Part shown: in pieces, positions 10,341 to 18,960 of the stretch
Layout of the letters: every line of letters starts with the position of its first letter
Numbering within the stretch: the first letter of the stretch is position 1
Origin: Psychroserpens ponticola
Lineage (GTDB): Bacteria > Bacteroidota > Bacteroidia > Flavobacteriales > Flavobacteriaceae
Assembly (NCBI RefSeq): GCF_023556315.2
Contig: NZ_CP116221.1
Location: forward strand, 2,990,001 to 3,054,000
Length of the DNA stretch: 64,000 nt
Direction of reading: 5' to 3'
The notes under the pieces: generated by a model
What the model saw: the letters and a program-made list of their open reading frames with translations, nothing else
Told to the model about the DNA's origin: nothing
Databases searched by the model: none
Program-made: the position numbers and the translations under genes

Positions 10341-12773
10341 ATGAAAAACATATGGTTGCTAATTGTGTTCTGCATTTTAACTTTAGGTTGTCGAAGTGAT
10401 AAAAAAACAGCGTCAGACATTTTTAGTTACATTCCAGAAAATTCATCAATAATTATAAAAACTAATTCTTTAGAAAGTTTAAAAAGTGCAGTTAATAACA
10501 ACACTTTAATTAATGAACTTCTTAATTACCCTCAAATTCAAGATTTAAATAAAAAACTTAAACCCATTACATTCCTAAAACCAGAAAGCGAATGTTTTAT
10601 CACTTTGTCAAAAGATCAAAACGACAGCCTAGAAATTAGTTTTATTACAAATTACAAATCTTCCGTTTTTGAAATAGATTCAATTCCGAATTTAACCTCT
10701 GAAACATTTACCTCAAAAAATAAGTCCATATCTAAATTAGAAATAAATAACTCTATATTCTATACATCGATTACAGATAGTATTTTATTTATTTCAAACC
10801 GATTAAAATTGGTAGAAGCTTCATTTAATCAAAAAGAATTAGATCTAGAGACACAAAATCTACTTAACGTATTGAATAAAAACAAATCGGTTTCTGTATT
10901 AATAAACCTGAAGCACAATACATTTAAACCTTTAAATTTTAAAGATTCAAAACTAAACGCTTCTCAGATTTCAAATTATCTATTTCTGGAAGGAGATATT
11001 TCACAAAATGACATTCATTTAAATGGCATTACTAAAGCAACTGATTCTACCAAAAGCTTAATCAATATATTTAAGAATACTATTCCTCAAGAAAACAAAA
11101 TAGCACGCGTCATTCCATTTGACAGTGATTACTTTTTAAGTTTCACGTTTAGCGATATTAAAATATTTGAAGAACAATTATCTAAATTTAATTCAGCAGA
11201 TTCCTTAACTCAAGACTTACATCTATTTGAAACAATAATTGAAGCTGGTTTTTTTGAAAAAGACAATAAAAGAGCTATTATTCTTCAATCTATCGACGCG
11301 ACTACAACTCTAGAAAACTTAACACAAAATAGCAATTCGACTTATAGATCAATCGCTATTTATAATTGGGACAATGCCCAACTTACGAGTAAATTATTTT
11401 CACCTCTAATTCCAGAAACAACAATTTCTTATTATGCTAACATTGAAGATTTTTTTATTTTAACTGAAGACATTGATTTCTTAGAAACAATTATTGCAAA
11501 CGTTCAAAACAATACGACACTTGCAGAAACTGACCGTTTTAAAGACATGATGCTAAATCTAAGTGATGAATCTTCTCTTTTTGTATATGCGAATGAAAAG
11601 GATTTAAATACCATAATGGATTTGAATTTTAATGCCGATAAAAACTTAAATTTAAAAGCCTATAAAACTTCGGCCATTCAATACATTTATGACACCGATT
11701 TTGCCCATGTTAATGCCCTATTCAAAACAAACAAATCAAGGGTTAGAAATAACGCAATAATTGAAGATATAAATATTACAATTGATGCAAGTCTATTAAA
11801 CGAACCTCAACTCGTTAACAACCATACCAACAATCAAAAAGACATTGCAGTTCAGGACATCAATAATAATCTTTATCTCATTTCAAATCAAGGAAAAATC
11901 TATTGGAAAAAACAACTTGACGGAAAAATACTTGGAAAAATCGAACAGATTGACATGTACAAAAACGGACGATTACAATTAGCTTTTGCGACATCAAGTA
12001 AATTGTATGTTTTAGATAGAAATGGTAAAGACGCCTCTCCTTTTCCTTTACAATTTAATGATAAAATCACACAGCCACTTTCTGTTTTTGATTACGACAA
12101 AAAAAGAAACTACAGATTGATGGTTACCCAAGGAAAAAACATTTTAATGTATGACCAAAGAGGTAAAATTGTAAGTGGTTTTACCTATAAAGCTGCTAAG
12201 AACAACATCAAAACACAGCCAAAACATTTTAGAGTTTCTAGAAAAGATTATATCGTTTTTGCAGATGGCAACACCATGGAAGTTTTAGATCGTGTTGGAA
12301 AAAGAAGAGTTCGTGTTAAAGAAAATATCGATTACTCTGACAATGAAATTTTTCTGTATAAAAATAATTTCACGACTAGTAATTCTAGCGGTGAATTATT
12401 GGAAGTTAATCAAAAAGGTAATGTAACACATAAAAACCTAAATTTAAGCGAAAAACATTCCATTACCACAACTAGCAAAACATTAGTGACTTTATCAGAC
12501 AATAAATTAACGATAAAAACAAAAACTATTAATTTAGATTTTGGAGATTATACAGCACCTAAAATATTTTATATCAATGATAAAATATACGTTACAGTAA
12601 CTGATTTACAAGCTAAAAAAGTATATGTATTTGACAGCCAAGCAAAGCCTATAAACAACTTCCCTATCTATGGAAATTCGTCAATAGAAATGGATGATAT
12701 TGACAATGATAAATCTATCGAAGTTATTGTTAAAGGTGATGATAATTCAATCATTATTTACGAAATAAATTAA
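10341..12773 (+). CDS. large lipoprotein with C-terminal beta-propeller-like region
   Basis: An 810-aa protein of no named function. The N-terminus has a lipobox (TLGC near residue 17). Residues about 25-470 resemble the repeated SIIIKTNSLESL and ISKL type modules of DUF3352-like proteins. From about 485 onward short repeats such as DIAVQDINNNLYLISNQG, LYVLDRNGK and ILMYDQRGK look like PQQ/WD-type propeller blades, and the end (DIDNDKSIEVIVKGDD) resembles an FG-GAP strand. It follows rnhB closely, a pairing I have the impression is common in flavobacteria. It is probably anchored on a membrane face; role unknown. Confidence 0.75.
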   Translation: MKNIWLLIVFCILTLGCRSDKKTASDIFSYIPENSSIIIKTNSLESLKSAVNNNTLINELLNYPQIQDLNKKLKPITFLKPESECFITLSKDQNDSLEISFITNYKSSVFEIDSIPNLTSETFTSKNKSISKLEINNSIFYTSITDSILFISNRLKLVEASFNQKELDLETQNLLNVLNKNKSVSVLINLKHNTFKPLNFKDSKLNASQISNYLFLEGDISQNDIHLNGITKATDSTKSLINIFKNTIPQENKIARVIPFDSDYFLSFTFSDIKIFEEQLSKFNSADSLTQDLHLFETIIEAGFFEKDNKRAIILQSIDATTTLENLTQNSNSTYRSIAIYNWDNAQLTSKLFSPLIPETTISYYANIEDFFILTEDIDFLETIIANVQNNTTLAETDRFKDMMLNLSDESSLFVYANEKDLNTIMDLNFNADKNLNLKAYKTSAIQYIYDTDFAHVNALFKTNKSRVRNNAIIEDINITIDASLLNEPQLVNNHTNNQKDIAVQDINNNLYLISNQGKIYWKKQLDGKILGKIEQIDMYKNGRLQLAFATSSKLYVLDRNGKDASPFPLQFNDKITQPLSVFDYDKKRNYRLMVTQGKNILMYDQRGKIVSGFTYKAAKNNIKTQPKHFRVSRKDYIVFADGNTMEVLDRVGKRRVRVKENIDYSDNEIFLYKNNFTTSNSSGELLEVNQKGNVTHKNLNLSEKHSITTTSKTLVTLSDNKLTIKTKTINLDFGDYTAPKIFYINDKIYVTVTDLQAKKVYVFDSQAKPINNFPIYGNSSIEMDDIDNDKSIEVIVKGDDNSIIIYEIN

Positions 12774-12810
12774 GGAATTCACGACTTAAATAAAACGACA
12801 AAATTTCAAC

Positions 12811-13860
12811 ATGATTAAACGCACAAAAGCCTCAATTTCAAAATGCATCCTTCATAAAGTTGGAAACAAATTCAACAGCACAAAAAACGCATTTTCAGAA
12901 CAAGAACTTGAGTTTGACGAAATGAGTTATGATCTTATTTTGCCCTATTTACTTAGGCCATTTTCAAACTTAGCTGAAACGTATCGTTTTAATCACCATT
13001 CTAATGTTGACCTGAATGAAATTAATAGTTATGCCTCGCAATTGCTTAATGATGATTCTAATTTTATTGAGACCTCTAAACATATCGTGATGCACTTATT
13101 TGAACAGTCAAATTCTGCACAAATAAAAACTGGAGATGTTATGGTTTGTATGTTTCATGATTTGCAATATGAAGACTACCAAACTGATGCTATTGGCATC
13201 TTTAAAGTTGAAAATAAATCACATTTTTTTCAGACGTTTTTAGAAAATGGAAGTTATGACTTAATTACCCAAAAAGGAATTGCGACAAAAAAGGTAGATA
13301 AAGGATGTTTGATCCTTAATGCAGCAGATGGCGAAGGCAAAATAGTATTAAGTGTAGATCATAATAATTATGATGCTCAATATTGGATAAAAAGCTTTCT
13401 AAATGTCAAATATCCAGACGATTCTAATGAGCATACCAAAAATTATATTGAGATGTGTCGTGAGTTTTCTAAGGACGTGATGCAACCTCAATTTGGCGGA
13501 CAAGAACAGAGTCAGTTTTTAGCCAAAACAGTCGATTTTTTTAAAGAAAATGAAATTGTAAATATCGAAACGTTCAAGGAAGATGTGTTTGAAAAAGAAG
13601 ACACCATTCAACTTTTTGAAGACTACAAAAAAGTGTATGAAAGCGATCATAATGTCTTAATTAGAAATCAATTTGATGTCTCAGAAATTGTCTTAAAAAA
13701 ACAGAAACAAAAAATTAAAACTGAGATAAAGCTCGATACCAATATTCAAATTAAACTCGATGTTGATGCACCTGATGCTTCTGCCGAATACCTAGAACGT
13801 GGTTACGACGAAGACAAGAAAATGCATTTCTACAAGGTCTTTTTTAATGAAGAAGGCTAA
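12811..13860 (+). CDS. nucleoid-associated protein, NdpA/YejK-like
   Basis: A 349-aa soluble protein. Features match the 37-kDa nucleoid-associated protein family: an N-terminal region preceding a long stretch with VMHLFEQSNSAQIKTGDVMV and IGIFKVENKSHF, then QYWIKSFLNVKY. Members bind DNA or sit on the nucleoid; the function in Bacteroidota is not established. It is 37 bp after the lipoprotein gene. Its stop codon abuts, with no gap, the stop of the convergent T9SS gene. Confidence 0.85.
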   Translation: MIKRTKASISKCILHKVGNKFNSTKNAFSEQELEFDEMSYDLILPYLLRPFSNLAETYRFNHHSNVDLNEINSYASQLLNDDSNFIETSKHIVMHLFEQSNSAQIKTGDVMVCMFHDLQYEDYQTDAIGIFKVENKSHFFQTFLENGSYDLITQKGIATKKVDKGCLILNAADGEGKIVLSVDHNNYDAQYWIKSFLNVKYPDDSNEHTKNYIEMCREFSKDVMQPQFGGQEQSQFLAKTVDFFKENEIVNIETFKEDVFEKEDTIQLFEDYKKVYESDHNVLIRNQFDVSEIVLKKQKQKIKTEIKLDTNIQIKLDVDAPDASAEYLERGYDEDKKMHFYKVFFNEEG

Positions 13861-15420
13861 TTAATCTATAATAAATTTCTTAGCTCTTGTGAGACCATCT
13901 TTCTGAATCAACAAAACATAATTTCCAGAGTTCAATTCAGAAACATCAACAGTAAATCTGCTGTTTACAACACGCCAATTTTTCTCAAGAACTAAGCGAC
14001 CTTGAATGTCATAAATTCGGGTTAATACGTCTTTACCTTCAAATCCTATGTTTTCAGAAAACTGGATATTAATATCAGATTTAGCAGGAATTGGATATAC
14101 TGAAAATAATGTTGAATTTAAGCTTATGGCATCAATATTTAAAACTTCAGCTTCCAAATAATCTGGAACGCCATTTTCATTAACGTCATCATCTGTTGGG
14201 TCTCCATTTCCATTATAATCTTCATCTAAAGTCAACACGCCATCGCCATCATCATCAAGATCAATATGATTTGGAATTCCGTCACCATCTGTATCTAATG
14301 TTGTTGCTGTTGCATTATTATTTCTATCAGGAAACACCAGTTCAATATTGGTTAATACATTATCGCCATCATCATCGTCGTCTAAATAATTTGGAATACC
14401 ATCGCCATCTGTATCATCATCATTTAAATCTCCATTGCCATTAACATCTTCTTCTCCATTCGCTAAACCATCAGTATCTCCATCATCTTCACAATTAACT
14501 AAAATGATATTTAAATCAAATAATTGAATTCCATTATTGATGTCAATCGTATAAGAATTATCTCCAGAAACAATAGACACATCGTCATTAACTTCAACAC
14601 CACTACCATTTAAAACAGCAATTGTATTTAATGCATCATCTAGATTGAACAATTCAAAAATTGTAGTTTTATAAGCATCAATATTGAAGGCTTCATTAGC
14701 ATCATTATCTACATCACAAATAGCAACATTAAAACCATTTAAAAAACTCATTGGTATAAAACGCCACGCTTCTTCTTGAGTTTCCCATACTCCAGTATTT
14801 CTTCCAGGAGGAGCAATACCATGTGCTTCATCGTTAACCATCGCTTGGATACCGATCACTGTTAAACCATTATTCCATTCTTCACAAAGCGGCTTATTGG
14901 TGATCACAACATCAATTATTCCACTAGACTCGTGGAGAATCATTTGGAATGTGGTAAGCAAATCATTACAAGAGAATTGAGGTATATCTTCAAAAGTGAC
15001 GTGAAATCGCCTATTAGGAGCTTCACCTGTAACACCTGAATAAACTCCACCATTATAAGCAACTGAGTTATCTATATCATGATAAGCACCTAAAATTGCT
15101 GGTACAGGCAAACCAACATTCGGAATAAATTCATCAACATTTATAACCCAATCCTGACCTGTATTAGCTTCAGCCACATCAAATGTTATTGTCCCATTAG
15201 AACCAATTACAAACTCTGTTATAGCCTGTTCTTCATAAAAATCAAAGGGGAACGGCATATTAATTATGCCAGAATGAACATCATCTTGATTAAATTGAAT
15301 CACATCTTGCTCTTGAAATGTTTGATACGGAATAGACTTTACAATATATTCAAATGAGTTTTGAGCAAATGTTGATATGGAAAAACATAAAATGACAAGT
15401 AGCGCAATTGATTTTTTCAT
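13861..15420 (-). CDS. T9SS-secreted protein with calcium-binding (thrombospondin type 3-like) repeats
   Basis: A 519-aa secreted protein. There is a signal peptide (cut near STFAQ), an N-terminal beta-rich domain (about 25-230, of a type often seen in surface proteins), then Asp-rich repeats (about 310-425, DTDGDGIPNYLDDDDDGD and DTDGDGIPNHIDLDDDGDG) that should bind calcium. A type A T9SS sorting domain closes it (FSVYPIPAKSDINIQF to TRAKKFIID). The sorting domain predicts outer-membrane passage by the type IX system and surface anchoring. The repeats are low-complexity in DNA, which produces a spurious antisense frame near 14196-14444. Confidence 0.9.
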   Translation of the reverse strand: MKKSIALLVILCFSISTFAQNSFEYIVKSIPYQTFQEQDVIQFNQDDVHSGIINMPFPFDFYEEQAITEFVIGSNGTITFDVAEANTGQDWVINVDEFIPNVGLPVPAILGAYHDIDNSVAYNGGVYSGVTGEAPNRRFHVTFEDIPQFSCNDLLTTFQMILHESSGIIDVVITNKPLCEEWNNGLTVIGIQAMVNDEAHGIAPPGRNTGVWETQEEAWRFIPMSFLNGFNVAICDVDNDANEAFNIDAYKTTIFELFNLDDALNTIAVLNGSGVEVNDDVSIVSGDNSYTIDINNGIQLFDLNIILVNCEDDGDTDGLANGEEDVNGNGDLNDDDTDGDGIPNYLDDDDDGDNVLTNIELVFPDRNNNATATTLDTDGDGIPNHIDLDDDGDGVLTLDEDYNGNGDPTDDDVNENGVPDYLEAEVLNIDAISLNSTLFSVYPIPAKSDINIQFSENIGFEGKDVLTRIYDIQGRLVLEKNWRVVNSRFTVDVSELNSGNYVLLIQKDGLTRAKKFIID

Positions 15421-15490
15421 GGTTGATATTTTTTATCTTATGCTTTAAAGATACAATTTGTAAGAAAAGATTGTGTTGATTTCTAATTAA

Positions 15491-16189
15491 TTATTCAAAA
15501 TCAGCTTCAAAAAGCGTCTTGAAATGCTTTAAAAGTTTTTCTTTCACTTGAGATTCGTCAACTTTCTCAACACCTAATTCAACATTAAGAGAGGTGACTG
15601 CCTTACCTCTAATGCCACACGGAATAATATTATCGAAGTAACCTAAATTAGCATTAACATTTAGTGCAAAACCATGCATAGTTACCCAACGGCTTGCACG
15701 AACTCCCATCGCACAAATTTTACGCGCAAAAGGTGTTCCAACATCTAGCCAAACTCCTGTTTCGCCTGGACTACGTTCTGTTTTTAAACCGTATTCTGCT
15801 AAGGTTAGAATAATCATTTCCTCTAAAAATCTAAGGTATTTATGAATGTCTGTAAAGAAATTATCTAAATCTAAAATTGGATAGCCAACTATTTGTCCAG
15901 GACCATGATATGTAATGTCTCCTCCTCTATTTATTTTATAGAAAGTTGCTCCTTTTTGGGTGAGCTGCTCTTCAGATAATAACAAATTAGAAATAGCTCC
16001 ACTCTTCCCTAAAGTATACACATGAGGATGCTCAACAAATAGAAAATAATTATCAGTTTGTACGTTTAGATTCTCTCTTCTATTTCTGATTTTAGTATCT
16101 AAAATTCCTTTGAAAAGCTCTTCTTGATAATCCCAAGTCTCTTTAAAATCTTTAGTCCCTAAATCTTGTAGTTTTATACTTTTATTCAA
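15491..16189 (-). CDS. lipB: lipoyl(octanoyl) transferase
   Basis: A 232-aa enzyme that moves the octanoyl group from acyl-carrier protein to lipoate-dependent enzyme subunits. Family motifs are clear: [20 protein letters not shown] in the first half, [10 protein letters not shown] with the catalytic Lys, and [14 protein letters not shown] with the catalytic Cys. Length is normal. It lies 4 bp after a lipoprotein gene and is likely co-transcribed with it. Confidence 0.96.
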   Translation of the reverse strand: MNKSIKLQDLGTKDFKETWDYQEELFKGILDTKIRNRRENLNVQTDNYFLFVEHPHVYTLGKSGAISNLLLSEEQLTQKGATFYKINRGGDITYHGPGQIVGYPILDLDNFFTDIHKYLRFLEEMIILTLAEYGLKTERSPGETGVWLDVGTPFARKICAMGVRASRWVTMHGFALNVNANLGYFDNIIPCGIRGKAVTSLNVELGVEKVDESQVKEKLLKHFKTLFEADFE

Positions 16190-16193
16190 TGTT

Positions 16194-16982
16194 TTAATCT
16201 TCTAATACAACGTCTAAAGTCATTGTTTCTGGCGATTTTATCATGTCTATGAAATTCATTTTCAATGTCACCATTTTTCCATTTTCACTTATAACAGCTT
16301 TATCATTAGTAACAGATTTTACCGTTTTTGGAAAACGGTATATCAAGGTATAACTCATTGCACCAAACATATCTTTGGCTTCTCCCATTTCTGAAATTTC
16401 TTTATCTAAAGCTTCAATATCTTCAGGTGATTGTTTATAATCCTTTTTTAAAGATCTAGAGAATGTTTTACCATCAAAAGCAAAATCTACATATTCAAAC
16501 ATGTTTTGAGATGCTCTTGACACTGCACTTTCGTCCATTTTTGAGTATTGAGGATTGTCTTTAGAGTTCAACTTTTTTGCTTGTTCTATTTTTTCTAACA
16601 CCTTTGGAAGCTCCTTCAGACTAGCAAAAGAAGACCCAAATCCAAAATCAAAAATACCATTAGCTTCATCCATTCGCATTTTCATAACCACACTTTCTAA
16701 AGCTTTCAATTGCTTTTGCTCTTCGAGTGGTAACGTTGCAATACTATCTGCTTTATCGACCAATAAATCTTTAAAATAGACAACACTATCAAGCTTCACT
16801 TTTTCTTTCCCCTCTTTACTTTGTCCTCCACCCATTTCTTTCTCAAGGGTTTTCATAACTTCACTCATATCATAACTCATGATGAATTCACCTGAGCCAT
16901 CTTCATTAAAAGTGATCTCTTCAGTAAAATTACAACTGGTTAACATTGAAAGGCTAAAAAGCACTAAAATAATATGTTTCAT
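16194..16982 (-). CDS. lipoprotein of unknown function upstream of lipB
   Basis: A 262-aa lipoprotein: lipobox LTSC near residue 17, then [21 protein letters not shown]. The rest is mostly helical and charged (for example [17 protein letters not shown]), followed by a beta-rich end ([17 protein letters not shown]). I do not recognise a named family. It is just upstream of lipB and in the same direction. A TATCTTTG box lies at 17013-17020 (minus) but I see no TTG at the right distance, so the promoter is uncertain. Confidence 0.75.
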   Translation of the reverse strand: MKHIILVLFSLSMLTSCNFTEEITFNEDGSGEFIMSYDMSEVMKTLEKEMGGGQSKEGKEKVKLDSVVYFKDLLVDKADSIATLPLEEQKQLKALESVVMKMRMDEANGIFDFGFGSSFASLKELPKVLEKIEQAKKLNSKDNPQYSKMDESAVSRASQNMFEYVDFAFDGKTFSRSLKKDYKQSPEDIEALDKEISEMGEAKDMFGAMSYTLIYRFPKTVKSVTNDKAVISENGKMVTLKMNFIDMIKSPETMTLDVVLED

Positions 16983-17026
16983 ATCTTAAAATTATGGTGT
17001 TAAATTAAGAAACAAAGATACGCAAT

Positions 17027-17185
17027 TTATCGTTCAGGATTATTTAAAATAATCAAAGCCGCAATCACGCCTGGAACCCAACCACAAAGCCATAATAAGA
17101 AGACAATAAAAACAGAACCACATCCTTTTCCTAGTACAGATAATGGTGGACAAATAATAGCGAGAAGAACTCTCCAAAAACTCAT
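17027..17185 (-). CDS. YqaE/Pmp3 family small membrane protein
   Basis: A 52-aa frame reading MSFWRVLLAIICPPLSVLGK, then GCGSVFIVFLLWLCGWVPGV and IAALIILNNPER. The pattern of two hydrophobic helices with ICPPL(S/A)V...G and WLCGWVPG(V/I)IHA-like wording is that of the Pmp3/YqaE family (PF01679), small inner-membrane proteins linked in other organisms to salt and membrane-potential stress. Here the usual His after IPGxI is Ala. The ATG at 17185 gives the full family length. It lies between the lipB-unit lipoprotein (same strand) and the divergent LuxR-type gene. Confidence 0.93.
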   Translation of the reverse strand: MSFWRVLLAIICPPLSVLGKGCGSVFIVFLLWLCGWVPGVIAALIILNNPER

Positions 17186-17273
17186 AATACTAATTTTGAT
17201 GATTGATGATATAACTATCTGACGTATTCTTTAATAATTTGTTACAGTAAGATAATTATAGTAGTTTAGTGCT

Positions 17274-18332
17274 GTGAGATACTTATTTTTAATAGCTTCC
17301 TTTATTTTCTTCGGAAACACCATTTACGCACAGCATATTTTTGATGGTTACATCGATAATGAACGTTGGCAAAGTGATGTATACTTATCTGTTATAGAAG
17401 ATTATCGAACACTTGATGGCATTAATGATGAACAAATTATAACCAAGGTAAATTCTGATGATTCAGGCTATTTTCAGTTTAAAGGAAATCAGCTAGATTC
17501 ACAACAAAAAATCTACAAACTACACGTTGATAATTGTGACACTTACAATCAGAGTAGCAATCATTTTGATGGGCATTGTGCAGATAGTAGAGACATCCTC
17601 TTCATTGCAAAAAACACAGACAGTATCACTTTCCCACTATCGTTTGAAGCACAAATGTTTTGTGATATTATTTCTAACAATCCCAAAACCGCTTGCTTTA
17701 TAAAAATTGATTCTTTGAAAGAAGAAATGAAATTTGCTTATACCGAATTTAGAAGTAAGGCCAATCGAGATTTAAATAATAAAAAATGGTTCAAGTCACT
17801 TCAAGATTATGGTGAAGAATTAAATGAACCCTTAGCAGAACTATACATTTACACCTTTTTATCAGACAGAAGTAATCAATTTCATAACTACTATTTGGAA
17901 GATTTAAAGAACAATAGTTATTATGACGAGCTTTTAAACAGACTCAAGAATCAATATCCAAATTCTAGCTACACAAAACAATATGAAGCTGAATTAACTT
18001 CAGATAAATTCATCCTCTCTCCTACTGATGAAACAAAAGATATTTTCTGGATCTATGTATTAATCAGTGTCACTATAATTTCTATCGCATTAAATTTCTG
18101 GCTGCTTTATTCTGCAAAAAAAAGAAAGACTAAACAACATACTGAAGCAAAAGAGCAATTGACTAAACAAGAACAGAATGTTTTAGATCTTTTACTAAGT
18201 GAAAACACAAATAAAGACATCGCTGAAACGCTTTTTGTTAGTGTAAGTACTGTAAAAACACATGTAAATAACGTGTACAAGAAACTTAACGTCAATTCAA
18301 GAGACGAACTAAAGTCACTGTTTGACAAATAG
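17274..18332 (+). CDS. membrane-anchored LuxR-type regulator
   Basis: A 352-aa protein. An N-terminal signal sequence (cut near TIYAQ) is followed by a periplasmic region (about 20-255), one membrane helix (about 260-282, WIYVLISVTIISIALNFWLL), and a C-terminal LuxR-type helix-turn-helix (about 295-350, LTKQEQNVLDLLLSENTNKD then VSVSTVKTHVNNVYKKLNV). So the sensor is outside and the DNA-binding domain is inside. Start is a GTG at 17274. Next in the same direction are a DUF1573 protein and an outer-membrane barrel; control of these is possible but not shown. Confidence 0.85.
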   Translation: MRYLFLIASFIFFGNTIYAQHIFDGYIDNERWQSDVYLSVIEDYRTLDGINDEQIITKVNSDDSGYFQFKGNQLDSQQKIYKLHVDNCDTYNQSSNHFDGHCADSRDILFIAKNTDSITFPLSFEAQMFCDIISNNPKTACFIKIDSLKEEMKFAYTEFRSKANRDLNNKKWFKSLQDYGEELNEPLAELYIYTFLSDRSNQFHNYYLEDLKNNSYYDELLNRLKNQYPNSSYTKQYEAELTSDKFILSPTDETKDIFWIYVLISVTIISIALNFWLLYSAKKRKTKQHTEAKEQLTKQEQNVLDLLLSENTNKDIAETLFVSVSTVKTHVNNVYKKLNVNSRDELKSLFDK

Positions 18333-18441
18333 TTACAAAATTCAACCTAAGTACTAGTACTCATTTCCACCCCTTAACAACCTCATTTTTGTATTTCAAA
18401 ACTTGATGTTTGTAATCGTATTAATCAAAAAACGAACAGAC

Positions 18442-18897
18442 ATGAATCATCAAGTAATTATTAAAAAAAGAAACAAAACAAATCATCTTATTTCACTAGT
18501 AAGCTTATTCTGCATTATGCTTTTTAGCTGTAATAATTTCGGACAAGAACTAAACTCAAAAAGTGAGCTTGGTGTTTTCCATTTTGAAGAAGAAATTATC
18601 GATTATGGCACTATTACACAAAACGACAATGGCGTAAGAACATTTAAATTCACCAATAGAGGACGCGCTCCAATTGTGATTTCAAAAGTAAAAACAACTT
18701 GCGGCTGCACAGTACCTACCTATCCTAAACAGGCGATTTTACCTGGTGAATCAGGAACTATTGACATCAAATATGCAACCAATAGAGTTGGTACATTTTC
18801 AAAATCGATTACAATAATTTCAAATGCAGATAATGCGCAGAAAAAATTAAAAATCAAAGGAAATGTCACTGCTAAGTCTAAAATAGCAGTAAACTAA
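18442..18897 (+). CDS. DUF1573 protein
   Basis: A 151-aa exported protein. After an N-terminal hydrophobic segment (ISLVSLFCIMLFSC) comes a DUF1573 immunoglobulin-like domain: FEEEIIDYGTITQNDNGV, FKFTNRGRAPIVISKVKTTC, GCTVPTYPKQAILPGESG. The Cys-Gly-Cys is family-typical. The first ATG after the upstream TTG/ATG pair is at 18442 and gives a sensible signal; a 13-residue longer form from 18403 is possible. The Cys at FSC could be a lipid anchor but the motif is not a clean lipobox. Confidence 0.85.
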   Translation: MNHQVIIKKRNKTNHLISLVSLFCIMLFSCNNFGQELNSKSELGVFHFEEEIIDYGTITQNDNGVRTFKFTNRGRAPIVISKVKTTCGCTVPTYPKQAILPGESGTIDIKYATNRVGTFSKSITIISNADNAQKKLKIKGNVTAKSKIAVN

Positions 18898-18960
18898 AAG
18901 TCATTTTCCGACCATAGGAATCTCAATGAAAAACTTTAGATTCTAAAACCGATCATTTTA

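Noticed and set aside
14196-14444. His/Leu-rich antisense frame in the T9SS gene
   Set aside because: It is the complement of the Asp-rich calcium-binding repeats, which keep several frames open.
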